From Candidatus Poribacteria bacterium (GTDB taxonomy: Bacteria > Poribacteria > WGA-4E > WGA-3G): a DNA stretch of 56,028 nt. The notes beneath the pieces were generated by a model. The model had not been told where the DNA came from. It worked only from the letters and a program-made list of their open reading frames with translations, and ran no database searches. Within the stretch, counting starts at the first letter, position 1. Each line of letters starts with the position of its first letter. The DNA lies in contig JAJDWI010000130.1 of NCBI GenBank assembly GCA_022825665.1, positions 1-56,028 of the forward strand. Direction: 5' to 3'. This document shows positions 17,606 through 26,046 of this stretch, in pieces. The position numbers and the translations under genes are program-made.

Positions 17606-18223
17606 ATGCAGTCCCAAAGCCACGAAAGTATTCCTCCTGCTTGTAACTATGATGATGCACAATTGATTGAACAGTTTCAGCAGGGTGACACAGAAGTGTT
17701 TGATACTCTATTTACACGTTATCAGAAACGTACCTACCGGTTAGTTCAACGTTTTGTTCCTAACCATGAAGATGCCCTTGATATAACTCAAGACGCATTC
17801 ATACGGGCATACCAAGGTTTGGGTGATTTCAAGGGGCAGTGCCAGTTTTATAGTTGGCTATACCGCATCACATTCAACCTATGTATTGATTTCCTAAGAA
17901 AAAAATCGCGGTCAGAAGTGATGGTTTATGAATCTGAAGAAGGTGATGAGTTACCTATGGCAAATTTCCCTGATTTACGTTCAGATTCTCCCGCCAAAGC
18001 TGCTGTAAATAAGGAACTTAGAGTTCAGATTCGAAAGGCGATACGTCAATTACCACCGAAGCAACGACAAATCTTCATCCTACGACATTGGGATGGATTA
18101 TCACTTAAAGATATCGCTGCTGTGGTCGGTAGATCTGATGGAACGGTCAAGGCACATCTATTCCATGCACATCGCAATCTACGCAAACATCTACAACCTT
18201 ATTTGAAGGAGTCGGATGTGTAG
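17606..18223 (+). CDS. ECF-type RNA polymerase sigma factor
   Basis: A group 4 sigma factor of about 205 residues. Region 2 is visible as LFTRYQKRTYRLVQRFVPNHEDALDITQDAFIRAY followed by SWLYRITFNLCIDFLRKK; region 4 as LPPKQRQIFILRHWDGLSLKDIAAVVGRSDGTVKAHLFHA. The ATG at 17606 has AGAGGAG (17596-17602) at ideal spacing; a GTG at 17540 overlapping the previous stop is in frame but lacks one. No anti-sigma gene follows, since the next gene is convergent ftsY. It is probably cotranscribed with the MarR-ferritin gene and so controlled by the same signal. Confidence 0.9.
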   Translation: MQSQSHESIPPACNYDDAQLIEQFQQGDTEVFDTLFTRYQKRTYRLVQRFVPNHEDALDITQDAFIRAYQGLGDFKGQCQFYSWLYRITFNLCIDFLRKKSRSEVMVYESEEGDELPMANFPDLRSDSPAKAAVNKELRVQIRKAIRQLPPKQRQIFILRHWDGLSLKDIAAVVGRSDGTVKAHLFHAHRNLRKHLQPYLKESDV

Positions 18224-18304
18224 CATATTTATTATTTGTCAACTGATTTAATTGATCGTAATTTACTATTCTACAACTATTTTCAATCTGTGTGTTTTCG
18301 TGTG

Positions 18305-18336
18305 GTAACCCACAGCAAATCTATGCTGTGGGTTAC
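18305..18336. terminator. 13-bp perfect hairpin between convergent genes
   Basis: GTAACCCACAGCA (18305-18317) pairs with TGCTGTGGGTTAC (18324-18336) around a six-base loop. It overlaps the ftsY stop codon and lies 80 bases after the sigma factor. No T-run follows on either strand, so it may be a repeat-type hairpin that blocks read-through rather than a standard intrinsic terminator. Confidence 0.5.
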
Positions 18337-19331
18337 ATCTCTATGGTAGGTTCTTCTGTTGCAAAAAGTGCCTCAACAAAATCTACCCCTTTAAAGTCCC
18401 GTAAATCTTCAAGTTTCTCACCAATTCCTATCAATTTGACTGGGGCACCAAGTTCGGCTTTTACTGCTAACACAATCCCACCTTTAGCTGTACCATCCAG
18501 TTTTGTAACGACGACACCAGTAATTGGTACCGCTTCATTGAATATCTTTGCCTGCATCAATGCATTCTGACCTACAGTTCCGTCAATTACAAGTAGTACT
18601 TCATGTGGAGCACCTGCTTGTGCTTGTCCCATCACGCGTCCTATTTTAGATAACTCGTCCATCAACGGTTTTTTAGTATGAAGTCTACCCGCTGTATCCA
18701 CAATTAGCACATCTGCTTCACGATGCTTCGCTGCCTGAATTGCATCATATACTACAGATGCAGGTTCGGCACTTTCTCCACCTCGTATTAGTTCTGCCTC
18801 CGCCCGTTCACACCATATTGCCAATTGATCTTCTGCAGCCGCACGAAATGTATCTCCTGCAGCAACAAGAACTTGGTTCCCATTAGATTTAAATCGACTT
18901 GCGAGTTTTCCGATTGTGGTGGTTTTACCAGCACCGTTCACACCGAGAACCAATATGGTATAAGGGGTTTCACCTTCCAAATTCAATGGAACATCTTCAC
19001 CGAGTAGATTCATAATCTCATCTTTTATGACTGTTCCCAATTCTGAAGAATCACCCAAACCTTTTTCTTTCACGGTTTCCCTGACGTTCTCCATCAATGT
19101 AAGGGTTGTGTCAACTCCTACGTCCGCCCGGATTAGTAATTCTTCTATCTCTTCCATGAGATCTTCATCAATCTTTCTACCCGTCCGAAGTAAACTTGAA
19201 AGTTCAGAGATAAAACGGTTTCGTGTCTTTGCTAAACCAGATTTTAGTCGGTTGAACCAACTATCTTTTTCCCTTTCTACATCGGATGTATCAGGGGTTT
19301 TGTCACTACCTTTAAATAAGTTTCTTAGCAT
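18333..19331 (-). CDS. ftsY: Signal recognition particle receptor FtsY
   Basis: FtsY is the GTPase that receives SRP-ribosome complexes at the inner membrane for cotranslational insertion. The NG domain shows GVNGAGKTTTIGKLA, the DTFRAAA box, DTAGRLHTKKPLMDEL and TKLDGTAKGG. The acidic A domain is short, giving 332 residues. AAGGAG precedes the ATG. It is the last gene of the minus-strand group that starts with the methyltransferase. Confidence 0.95.
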   Translation of the reverse strand: MLRNLFKGSDKTPDTSDVEREKDSWFNRLKSGLAKTRNRFISELSSLLRTGRKIDEDLMEEIEELLIRADVGVDTTLTLMENVRETVKEKGLGDSSELGTVIKDEIMNLLGEDVPLNLEGETPYTILVLGVNGAGKTTTIGKLASRFKSNGNQVLVAAGDTFRAAAEDQLAIWCERAEAELIRGGESAEPASVVYDAIQAAKHREADVLIVDTAGRLHTKKPLMDELSKIGRVMGQAQAGAPHEVLLVIDGTVGQNALMQAKIFNEAVPITGVVVTKLDGTAKGGIVLAVKAELGAPVKLIGIGEKLEDLRDFKGVDFVEALFATEEPTIEM

Positions 19332-19403
19332 TCATTTCTCCTTAATTCTATAGTCAAAATAGATTCTATAACAACTTCTCTAACGCAATATCCAAACTAT
19401 AAG

Positions 19404-20828
19404 CTAAACATAATCAAACTTTGTCCGATATTCTCCTAAAACAAATATTCCACCACTATAAAATAGAATTGATAGAGGTATTAAAATCCAAATTGTCAAA
19501 AATCCCTTCAACAATATCAAACCGATCCCCATTACCGCAGACAATAGGATAGATTTGAAAATAAAAGATATTTCAGACAGTTTGGTAATGTGTTTTGATA
19601 TATAGACAAACCCAGTGATTAATAGAAACACTTCACTTATAGCCATTGTCATGGCTGCTCCAACATGACTGAAACGCGGTATCAGAGTAAGATTTAGACC
19701 TATATTCAGGAGTGTGGTTGTTGCCATTAGAATAGTAAATACACGTCGTTTATCTGCCGCACGTAGCATTGTCAAGACAACGGTAGTTAAGAAAATCATA
19801 CCTCCTGAGACACTCAACCATTGCATTGCATCGGCAATCTTTTCAATGGTATCTGACGTATATGTAGTAGAGAACAACAAGTGTGTAATCTCGTGGGACA
19901 TAGTTGCAAGTCCAACTGTCAAAGGTACTGCACATATTACCATCCATCGCATGCCAAATGTATATGTGGAGGATAATTTATCACGTTCATTTTCATACGC
20001 ACGAGATAGCACTGGAAACATTGCCCCCATCATAAATGCTCCCGGTAATGTCGTGAATGCGTTGACAAACGTATACGGTAAACCATACCACGTATTTGCA
20101 ATGACACCATACGGACTGAGTTTTGACAACATAATCGCATCAACTCGAAAATAGATGAGGTGGAAAAGGTTACCAACCGCGAACGGAAGTGCCTGTTGCA
20201 TTAGCACTTTGATTATTTCACGACTCGGTTTAAAACGAAGCGATGTGAAACGGAATTTAGTAAATGCAATACTCAACAATAGGTTTATCCCACTTGCAAT
20301 GAGTACCACTTGACATACATTTACAAGGTCATAACCATGTAGGATTGCAACTCCTCCGATAATGCAAAAAATTGCACGTTCTATCACTACCGTCAATGCC
20401 TCATATTTCATATTCTCGTGTGCGCGGAAGACACATCTGTATAGTTGCGCAATAGAATTGACAATTTCCGCTATCCCTAAATACACTATCATTGTCACAA
20501 TTATTGCGGTATATCCAAGGAATATTCCACTCATAATCATGAGTGCGTAAGCAACAACCGACATAATCAGACGGACAAGGAGCGCATTGCCGAGATAGTG
20601 GCGCGTTTGTTGCAATTGTAACGTCATCTCCCGAATCAACGGGTTCTGTATACCGAGTTCGGTCAAACTTGCAATGAGGTTTGTCAAAGCGATTGCAACA
20701 AAATATCCTCCTAATTCGTTTTCCACAAAAAACTTTGGCATTAACCAGAGTGTTACTATGAGTGAACCGAGACGACCAATAAGATGTGCACTAAACAGTG
20801 TAGATGTGTTTTCAAAGATACGGTTCAT
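19404..20828 (-). CDS. Oligosaccharide flippase (Wzx-like, MOP superfamily)
   Basis: A 474-residue polytopic membrane protein with about 12-14 hydrophobic segments. It starts ENTSTLFSAHLIGRLGSLIVTLWLMPKF, as in polysaccharide exporters of the MOP/MviN group, and contains the usual central PLTVGLATMSHEITHLLF segment. It should translocate lipid-linked sugar units across the inner membrane for an exopolysaccharide or glycan. No glycosyltransferases lie beside it, so the substrate cannot be stated. It sits 67 bases downstream of tsaB. Confidence 0.8.
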   Translation of the reverse strand: MNRIFENTSTLFSAHLIGRLGSLIVTLWLMPKFFVENELGGYFVAIALTNLIASLTELGIQNPLIREMTLQLQQTRHYLGNALLVRLIMSVVAYALMIMSGIFLGYTAIIVTMIVYLGIAEIVNSIAQLYRCVFRAHENMKYEALTVVIERAIFCIIGGVAILHGYDLVNVCQVVLIASGINLLLSIAFTKFRFTSLRFKPSREIIKVLMQQALPFAVGNLFHLIYFRVDAIMLSKLSPYGVIANTWYGLPYTFVNAFTTLPGAFMMGAMFPVLSRAYENERDKLSSTYTFGMRWMVICAVPLTVGLATMSHEITHLLFSTTYTSDTIEKIADAMQWLSVSGGMIFLTTVVLTMLRAADKRRVFTILMATTTLLNIGLNLTLIPRFSHVGAAMTMAISEVFLLITGFVYISKHITKLSEISFIFKSILLSAVMGIGLILLKGFLTIWILIPLSILFYSGGIFVLGEYRTKFDYV

Positions 20829-20895
20829 TTCATGGAGGGTGGTTAGAAGGTTGGTGAGTCATAGAAATTAGTTTTGTGTGACCAAATACCTTTAG

Positions 20896-21576
20896 TTAAT
20901 ACAACCCAATTCTAACATAGTTCGGCACTAAAGTCCAATAACTATCGGTATCACCTTGTTTTATACGTTGCGCGCCGAGTCTCGCAATTGATGCACCACG
21001 TGGAACATTGAAGATAGCATCCGCGAAGTTGACTGTGTCACTCAATTGTTCGCGAACAGCATCCCCGTAGGTCGCAAGTCCATCACCAACAAAGATGGTT
21101 GTTGGATTCTGAGATGTATGTTTATTGAGTTCGTTAAGGAAAGCATCAATTGGTAAGCAGAGATCATCAGTAAGACGATCCCATTCAGGACCCCCATGAA
21201 AAACACTTCCATAAATTTCGCTACGCCGCGCGTCAAGGATGGGACAGACAATGCCATCTGTCCACCGTAAGTTATATGCAATTGCTTCTAAGGTTGAAAT
21301 GCCTACGATTGGTTTATCAACTGCGTAGCAGAGGGACTTCGCTGTTGCAACACCTATACGGATACCTGTGAACGACCCAGGTCCGATTCCGACCGCACAT
21401 CCATCTAAGGTATCTGGCGTAATATCACCCCATTTTAGGACGGTGTCAATTGCTGGCATGAGTCTGGAGGAATGTGCTTGGACTATATTAAGGGTATGTT
21501 CTGCGACAATGTTCTCGCCATCTATCAGGGCTATGCTGCCAATGGGGGTTGAGGTGTCAATGCCTAAGATTTTCAT
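20896..21576 (-). CDS. tsaB: tRNA threonylcarbamoyladenosine biosynthesis protein TsaB
   Basis: TsaB is the non-catalytic partner of TsaD in forming t6A at position 37 of ANN-decoding tRNAs. It has the ASKHA start ILGIDTSTPIGSIAL and the signature VGIGPGSFTGIRIGVATAKSL. At 226 residues it is a normal length. Its ATG overlaps the stop of the restriction endonuclease gene as ATGA (21573-21576) and has no clear ribosome site of its own, so it probably depends on translation of the upstream gene. Confidence 0.93.
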   Translation of the reverse strand: MKILGIDTSTPIGSIALIDGENIVAEHTLNIVQAHSSRLMPAIDTVLKWGDITPDTLDGCAVGIGPGSFTGIRIGVATAKSLCYAVDKPIVGISTLEAIAYNLRWTDGIVCPILDARRSEIYGSVFHGGPEWDRLTDDLCLPIDAFLNELNKHTSQNPTTIFVGDGLATYGDAVREQLSDTVNFADAIFNVPRGASIARLGAQRIKQGDTDSYWTLVPNYVRIGLY

Positions 21577-22565
21577 TCAAGGTCAAGTAGTAATTCTGAG
21601 TCGGATTTGTCATTAAACAAAGTCTCTTGCAATACTATCTCTGGGGTTACAGAATCTTGAACATCATCAGAAAGAATGATGGATAATATTTTTTCTAACG
21701 TTTTTTCAAGGTCACCGGTAAAAGGTTTACAAGGAATTGATAATGTCTTTAACACATGTTCAAACCTCTTGTATCCGTCTTTAGTTTGCAATTCAACCCA
21801 GAGGATACCATCTTTTTCCATCTGTTGTTTGTTAGTTTCAGAAAGTTTGTTGGCAACAAGAACACGACTTCCGCGAGCAAACACTGCATCTGCACTTTCA
21901 GGATTGCCCTTTCCCATCAATTTTACTTCGCAAGGATAATCCTTACCGGTTTCGTCAAACAGATAAAAATCAGATTCACGTTCAGATTCTGGAAGGTTCC
22001 TCTGATCAAAGCACTTTTTCGGTACTTGAAAAAGTGCACAAAGCGTTATCATCAAAGGTTTCTCTACTTGTTTCCCAGACGTGCTCCATAACGCTCCCCG
22101 GAGGGCAGATCGTTTGACAGCGAGTGTATTGATAACAATTAAACTTTCATTGATATTTAAATCAACACTGACATCTCTGAATTTTATTGTGAGTGCTACA
22201 TCAAGATCGTCTTGGTCAGTTAAACCGTTAATGGCATTATATAGTGCATCATAGTGTTCAAGTGATGCTTCCAACACGATTTGTTTCCTTGCGGAATTAT
22301 ATGCATTTGTAATTGTTTTCTTATTCAGTCCTGAGTGAATGGCAATTTCTTCAGGTCTATATGAATCTGAATTGAGGAATTCCTTTTTGTACCAGTCAAC
22401 TGTTACAGATTTATTATCCAACTTTGCACAAGCAACACGTTTGAAAAAGTCAACGGCATATTGCAAGAACTCAGCGTTAATCAATGCCAGAACTTCGGAA
22501 CGATGATCCTCTCCTGCAAAAAGTTTGCGAATGATGTTTTTTATAACTGCACCAGTAACAGTCAT
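21573..22565 (-). CDS. Type II restriction endonuclease, CfrBI-like
   Basis: The 330-residue protein resembles the CfrBI family, whose type member cuts CCWWGG; that recognition is from family knowledge and need not hold here. A PD-(D/E)xK core is visible as D199 in ESDFYLFD and E213/K215 in CEVK, followed by the conserved LMGKGNPESADAVFARGS. An upstream segment SALRGALWSTSGKQVEKPLM is also typical as I remember the family. It overlaps the methyltransferase gene by four bases (ATGA, 22562-22565) and tsaB by four bases. The core appears intact, so it should be active. Confidence 0.75.
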   Translation of the reverse strand: MTVTGAVIKNIIRKLFAGEDHRSEVLALINAEFLQYAVDFFKRVACAKLDNKSVTVDWYKKEFLNSDSYRPEEIAIHSGLNKKTITNAYNSARKQIVLEASLEHYDALYNAINGLTDQDDLDVALTIKFRDVSVDLNINESLIVINTLAVKRSALRGALWSTSGKQVEKPLMITLCALFQVPKKCFDQRNLPESERESDFYLFDETGKDYPCEVKLMGKGNPESADAVFARGSRVLVANKLSETNKQQMEKDGILWVELQTKDGYKRFEHVLKTLSIPCKPFTGDLEKTLEKILSIILSDDVQDSVTPEIVLQETLFNDKSDSELLLDLE

Positions 22566-23962
22566 AGTTTTTGGGACTCCTCCACTATGTTTGACTTCAA
22601 TTCAGAAAGCGAAAGGATCCGAGGGTTTATACCAGAAAATAGTGAAGTATCAAGCATTTGTCTTGCACGTTCGACATATTCTGTTTCTTTTTCACATAAG
22701 AAAAAGTGTCTCTCATGCAGCAAAGCGACGTGTCCGACTGTTCCGCTACCACCAAATGGATCAAAAACAAGGTCACCTATGAAAGAATAATATTGAATAA
22801 CGCGCGCAGCTAATTCAGGCGGAAAAACTGCTGGATGTACTTTATCTGTTGCTGGATTGATTTGCCAAACATTAGTTTTTTCATATTCACCCATTACTTT
22901 GCTTGCAGCAATGATTTCATCGTCATACTGTCGAAGATTCCAATCGATCAACTTGTCTGATTTTTTACGATAAACCATTACACTTTCAGTAACTGAATTT
23001 GCTTTATACCCGAGGGGTTTACGATGTTGGAAAAAACCGCCATTTCTGTTTTTCGCGGCGTATTCTGGTTTCATCCAAACGATGTCGTCAATAAATTCCC
23101 ATCCAATTTTGGTGAGGCGTGGATGTATATCGTAAGGAATTGCATACCTTTTGCTGGAATGCGCGCGACTAATTCTCGGAACGATAACAGGAGAAGTATT
23201 AAGGACAAAGAACCTTCCTTCTTTGGTAATTCGGTGTGTTTCTGTGAAAACATCTGTTAGAAAGTCAAGATATGCCTTATAGCTTGGGAAAATTGTATAG
23301 TCGCGTGCATTGTAATAAGGTGGTGAAGTAAAAGTCAAATGAATAGATTCATCTGGAATTGCTTTTAACACATCTTGGACATCAGCACATACAATTACAT
23401 TTTTAAGTGTGTCTGGACTGATTGGATGATTTACCGTTTTGGAGGTTTCTGTTTGATCGTGTTGCTGTAGTTCTCTTGCTATTTGTTCCTGAATTAATTC
23501 ATTAGGATGCTCAGCAAGCGATGCTAATGCTGATTTTGCTTCTTGGTGTTTTTTAAAATAAAGTAAGCCCCGTACCGCTTGCAATACAACTTTTGGATCG
23601 GCATCAGTAGTAAACCGTGTTAAAACCGGGATCGCGTTTTCAGTTTTGAGTCTACCGATTGCAGAAACTGCTTCACGGCGAGCAAGGGAATTTTTCTCAG
23701 TTTCGGCAAATTTGATGAGTTTCTTTAAATAACGTTCATCTTTTAACTTTCCAACGTTTTTTATAGCGAGGCATCGAATTTTTGGATTGGAGTGATTAAG
23801 TAGTGGGACAAACAAATTCCCTTCAAAATCATCCGGTAATTTGCCGATGTTTTTAAGTGTAAACAGCAACTGTTGTTCCTCGTTAGTCGGAGCAAGAGCA
23901 GTCTTAAAAAACGGAGAATTGTGTTTTAATTTTTCATGTTCAATATCGGTTTTGGTTAACAT
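22562..23962 (-). CDS. HEAT-repeat domain fused to a beta-class DNA methyltransferase
   Basis: The C-terminal part is an N4-cytosine/N6-adenine methyltransferase of permuted order: motif IV TSPPYYNARDY (212-222) comes first and the SAM-binding motif I FDPFGGSGT (400-408) last. The SPPY form favours N4-cytosine. It should protect sites cut by the adjacent endonuclease. Residues about 45-165 are different: helical HEAT/PBS-lyase-type repeats (NPKIRCLAIKNVGKL, LARREAVSAIGRL, DPKVVLQAVRGLL). Such a domain normally binds proteins or nucleic acid and is not part of the catalytic core. AAGGAG lies 12 bases before the ATG. A promoter candidate is at 24007-24034. Confidence 0.85.
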   Translation of the reverse strand: MLTKTDIEHEKLKHNSPFFKTALAPTNEEQQLLFTLKNIGKLPDDFEGNLFVPLLNHSNPKIRCLAIKNVGKLKDERYLKKLIKFAETEKNSLARREAVSAIGRLKTENAIPVLTRFTTDADPKVVLQAVRGLLYFKKHQEAKSALASLAEHPNELIQEQIARELQQHDQTETSKTVNHPISPDTLKNVIVCADVQDVLKAIPDESIHLTFTSPPYYNARDYTIFPSYKAYLDFLTDVFTETHRITKEGRFFVLNTSPVIVPRISRAHSSKRYAIPYDIHPRLTKIGWEFIDDIVWMKPEYAAKNRNGGFFQHRKPLGYKANSVTESVMVYRKKSDKLIDWNLRQYDDEIIAASKVMGEYEKTNVWQINPATDKVHPAVFPPELAARVIQYYSFIGDLVFDPFGGSGTVGHVALLHERHFFLCEKETEYVERARQMLDTSLFSGINPRILSLSELKSNIVEESQKL

Positions 23963-23987
23963 TTTTTAGGAAAACTCCTTATGTAGA

Positions 23988-24034
23988 AAAAGTTCACAAC
24001 TTTTCTATAATAAGAATTTACATACATGTGACAA
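23988..24034 (-). promoter_or_regulatory. Promoter and possible operator of the restriction-modification operon
   Basis: Read on the minus strand, TTGTCA (24034-24029) and TATTAT (24012-24007) are 16 bases apart. The expected start falls on AAAAGTT-CAC-AACTTTT (23988-24004), an inverted repeat that could be a control site for the methyltransferase or another regulator. No CCWWGG sequence is present here. Confidence 0.5.
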
Positions 24035-24090
24035 GGGGAGTTAGAATTATATTTGCAATTAAAATAGAGATGTGTTATTATTAAGAAAGT

Positions 24091-24166
<76 letters not shown>

Positions 24167-24167
24167 T

Positions 24168-24668
24168 TTATTGCGGTGTCCGTTCCGATTGTTCTTCAGT
24201 AGGAATTGGAATGTCGCTCTTTTTTTGTTCAGTCGCTTTGTCTGTCTGAGTTTTTGCTATTCTCCGCGGTAAACCGTTATCCAAAATACCTAAAACCGTC
24301 AAATGCAATTGTGCTCGGGGAGATATCGTCTGTATTAATGCTTCTTCAGCTTTATCTATTTGAGTCTGCATTGCTTTCCTTTTCAAACGGGTTTTCTCCA
24401 ACGTTTCCCGAATCTCATTATCTCCAATAAGCGAATCTTTAACAAGGCGATTAAATGTCTTCAAGTCATTAATTGCTTGTGAATGTTTTTGACCTTTTAG
24501 TTTCCACATTGCTTCAATTTGGACTTTCTGTTCCTTTGTTACACCCAGGTCAGATAATGTGATTCCTTCCTTGATTCCATTATCGTTTTTCTGTGCCGAT
24601 GCCAATATGCTACAGAGTACAACGCAACCACATATCTGTATAAAACGGATTATCCACTTCTTCTTCAT
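24168..24668 (-). CDS. Exported helical protein, Spy/CpxP-like in outline
   Basis: About 166 residues. MKKKWIIRFIQICGCVVLCSILASA is a clear signal peptide. The mature part is helical, with LGVTKEQKVQIEAMW and long charged helices, resembling periplasmic Spy/CpxP or zinc-resistance proteins. The C-terminal tail is rich in K, T, E and P. The ATG at 24668 has AAGGTGG upstream; an ATG at 24695 would place nine residues before the signal peptide. No partner is evident. It ends two bases after the tRNA on the opposite strand. Confidence 0.6.
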   Translation of the reverse strand: MKKKWIIRFIQICGCVVLCSILASAQKNDNGIKEGITLSDLGVTKEQKVQIEAMWKLKGQKHSQAINDLKTFNRLVKDSLIGDNEIRETLEKTRLKRKAMQTQIDKAEEALIQTISPRAQLHLTVLGILDNGLPRRIAKTQTDKATEQKKSDIPIPTEEQSERTPQ

Positions 24669-24694
24669 CGTTTCCACCTTCGTTAAAGAAAGCA

Positions 24695-24766
24695 ATTATA
24701 GTAAATAGTGCGGTTAGAAACCGCACCTACCAGGGAGTGTGAACATATTTTTGATTTCGCTATAAA
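24695..24766 (+). repeat. Small inverted-repeat element, family B copy 2
   Basis: TTATAGTAAA (24696) and TTTCGCTATAAA (24755-24766) match the ends of the element at 14621-14762. Inside is GTGCGGTT-AGA-AACCGCAC (24708-24726) followed by CCTACC and GAGTGTG, also shared. It lies between korB and the exported-protein gene and could act as a hairpin in the korB transcript. Confidence 0.65.
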
Positions 24767-24783
24767 TACAGTTATAGGTTTAG

Positions 24784-25821
24784 TTATTCTACCACCCAGG
24801 TGTCACCAGCATTCAGGAGTTCTTCAAGGTTCCCTTCTCCTCTCTGCTGTTTAGCGAACGCAATTTGGTCAGTCATCATATCCTCGTAGCAATTCTGTTG
24901 AACGCTTCTGAATATACCGATTGGATGTGGCATTTCAGGCATATCGCTCATACGAGCAAGGAAGTTTGCTAATGTCGTGTTCTCGGCATATTGATCGTGG
25001 ACGATGAGTTCATCTGTATCGTTAGTTTCAGTAGTGACTTCAGGTTGGAAGTTATTCAATTTAATCCCTTTTTCATCTTCTTTTCCAAAGACCAAAGGTT
25101 CACCGTGTTCAAGAAATACTGTATTATCAGCTTTTGTCTCTTTTTCAGTATACTGAAAGAAGGCACCATCATTGAAAATGTTACAGTTTTGATATATTTC
25201 AATAAAAGATGTACCTTTATGTTCAAAAGCGAATTTAATAATTGATCGCAAGTGCTCAGGGTCTCTGTCAAGTGAACGTGCTACAAATGTTGCACCAGCA
25301 GCAAGTGCGAGACTTATCGGATTAAAAGGGGATTCAAGTGAACCGAATGGACTTGATTTTGTGCTTTTCCCTTGCTCTGAAGTAGGGGAGTATTGACCTT
25401 TAGTAAGTCCATAGATTTGGTTGTTGAAGAGAAGTACGTTGATATCAAAGTTCCTACGCAGAAGATGGATAAAGTGATTTCCACCAATGGACAGTGCGTC
25501 ACCATCACCAGTAATAACCCAAACAGATAGATCAGGATTTGCCATCTTCAATCCGGATGCAATAGTTGGAGCTCTACCGTGGATCGTATGAAATCCATAC
25601 GTGTTCATATAGTAAGGGAAACGACTTGAACATCCAATTCCAGATATAAAAACGATGTTCTCTTGTGGGATGCCTAATTCAGGCATGATACGTCTCGTTT
25701 GTGCAAGAATTGAGTAATCACCGCAACCGGGACACCACCGTACATCCTGATCGGACATAAAATCTTTTTGTGTTAGAGTAGGCACTCCAAGCGGAATACC
25801 TGAGGACTTTTTCTTTTTCAT
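24784..25821 (-). CDS. korB: 2-oxoacid:ferredoxin oxidoreductase, beta subunit
   Basis: The beta subunit binds thiamine diphosphate and, with KorA, oxidatively decarboxylates a 2-oxoacid to acyl-CoA while reducing ferredoxin. Visible are DVRWCPGCGDY, the cluster/TPP region GIGCSSRFPYY, HGRAPTIASGLK, the TPP motif GDGDALSIGGNH and NNQIYGLTKGQYSPTS. 2-Oxoglutarate is the likeliest substrate given the close match to KorB-type sequences. The ATG at 25821 (MKKKKSSGIPLG) is preferred; an ATG at 25842 adds seven residues. It is about 200 bases downstream of korA. Confidence 0.9.
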   Translation of the reverse strand: MKKKKSSGIPLGVPTLTQKDFMSDQDVRWCPGCGDYSILAQTRRIMPELGIPQENIVFISGIGCSSRFPYYMNTYGFHTIHGRAPTIASGLKMANPDLSVWVITGDGDALSIGGNHFIHLLRRNFDINVLLFNNQIYGLTKGQYSPTSEQGKSTKSSPFGSLESPFNPISLALAAGATFVARSLDRDPEHLRSIIKFAFEHKGTSFIEIYQNCNIFNDGAFFQYTEKETKADNTVFLEHGEPLVFGKEDEKGIKLNNFQPEVTTETNDTDELIVHDQYAENTTLANFLARMSDMPEMPHPIGIFRSVQQNCYEDMMTDQIAFAKQQRGEGNLEELLNAGDTWVVE

Positions 25822-25898
25822 AGCATGCCTGCCTTTTTGCACATTTTATATTAACGATTTGTGATAGTTTTGTTGTTTTTCACAACTGTTCATATTCT

Positions 25899-25962
25899 GT
25901 AGGAGCGATCTCCGAATCGCGACAAAACTCACTGATAGTCGGGAATCGGAGTTCCCTTCTAC
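25899..25962 (+). repeat. Imperfect inverted repeat between korA and korB
   Basis: GTAGGAGCGATCTCCGAATC (25899) faces GGGAATCGGAGTTCCCTTCT, closing with CTTCTAC at 25956-25962. The arms can pair imperfectly. It lies in the 200-base gap between two genes of one operon, so it could modulate the relative levels of the subunits. Confidence 0.45.
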
Positions 25963-26046
25963 CTTTGAGGTTGTCAGATATCGGGACCATCGAAATCTAT
26001 AACTGAAGCAATTCTATATTTTTCTCTAATTCTTGCTTATACTATG

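Noticed and set aside
24702-24745. Family B hairpin as an intrinsic terminator of korB
   Set aside because: The hairpin has no T-run after it and is better explained by the repeat element it shares with 14.6 kb.
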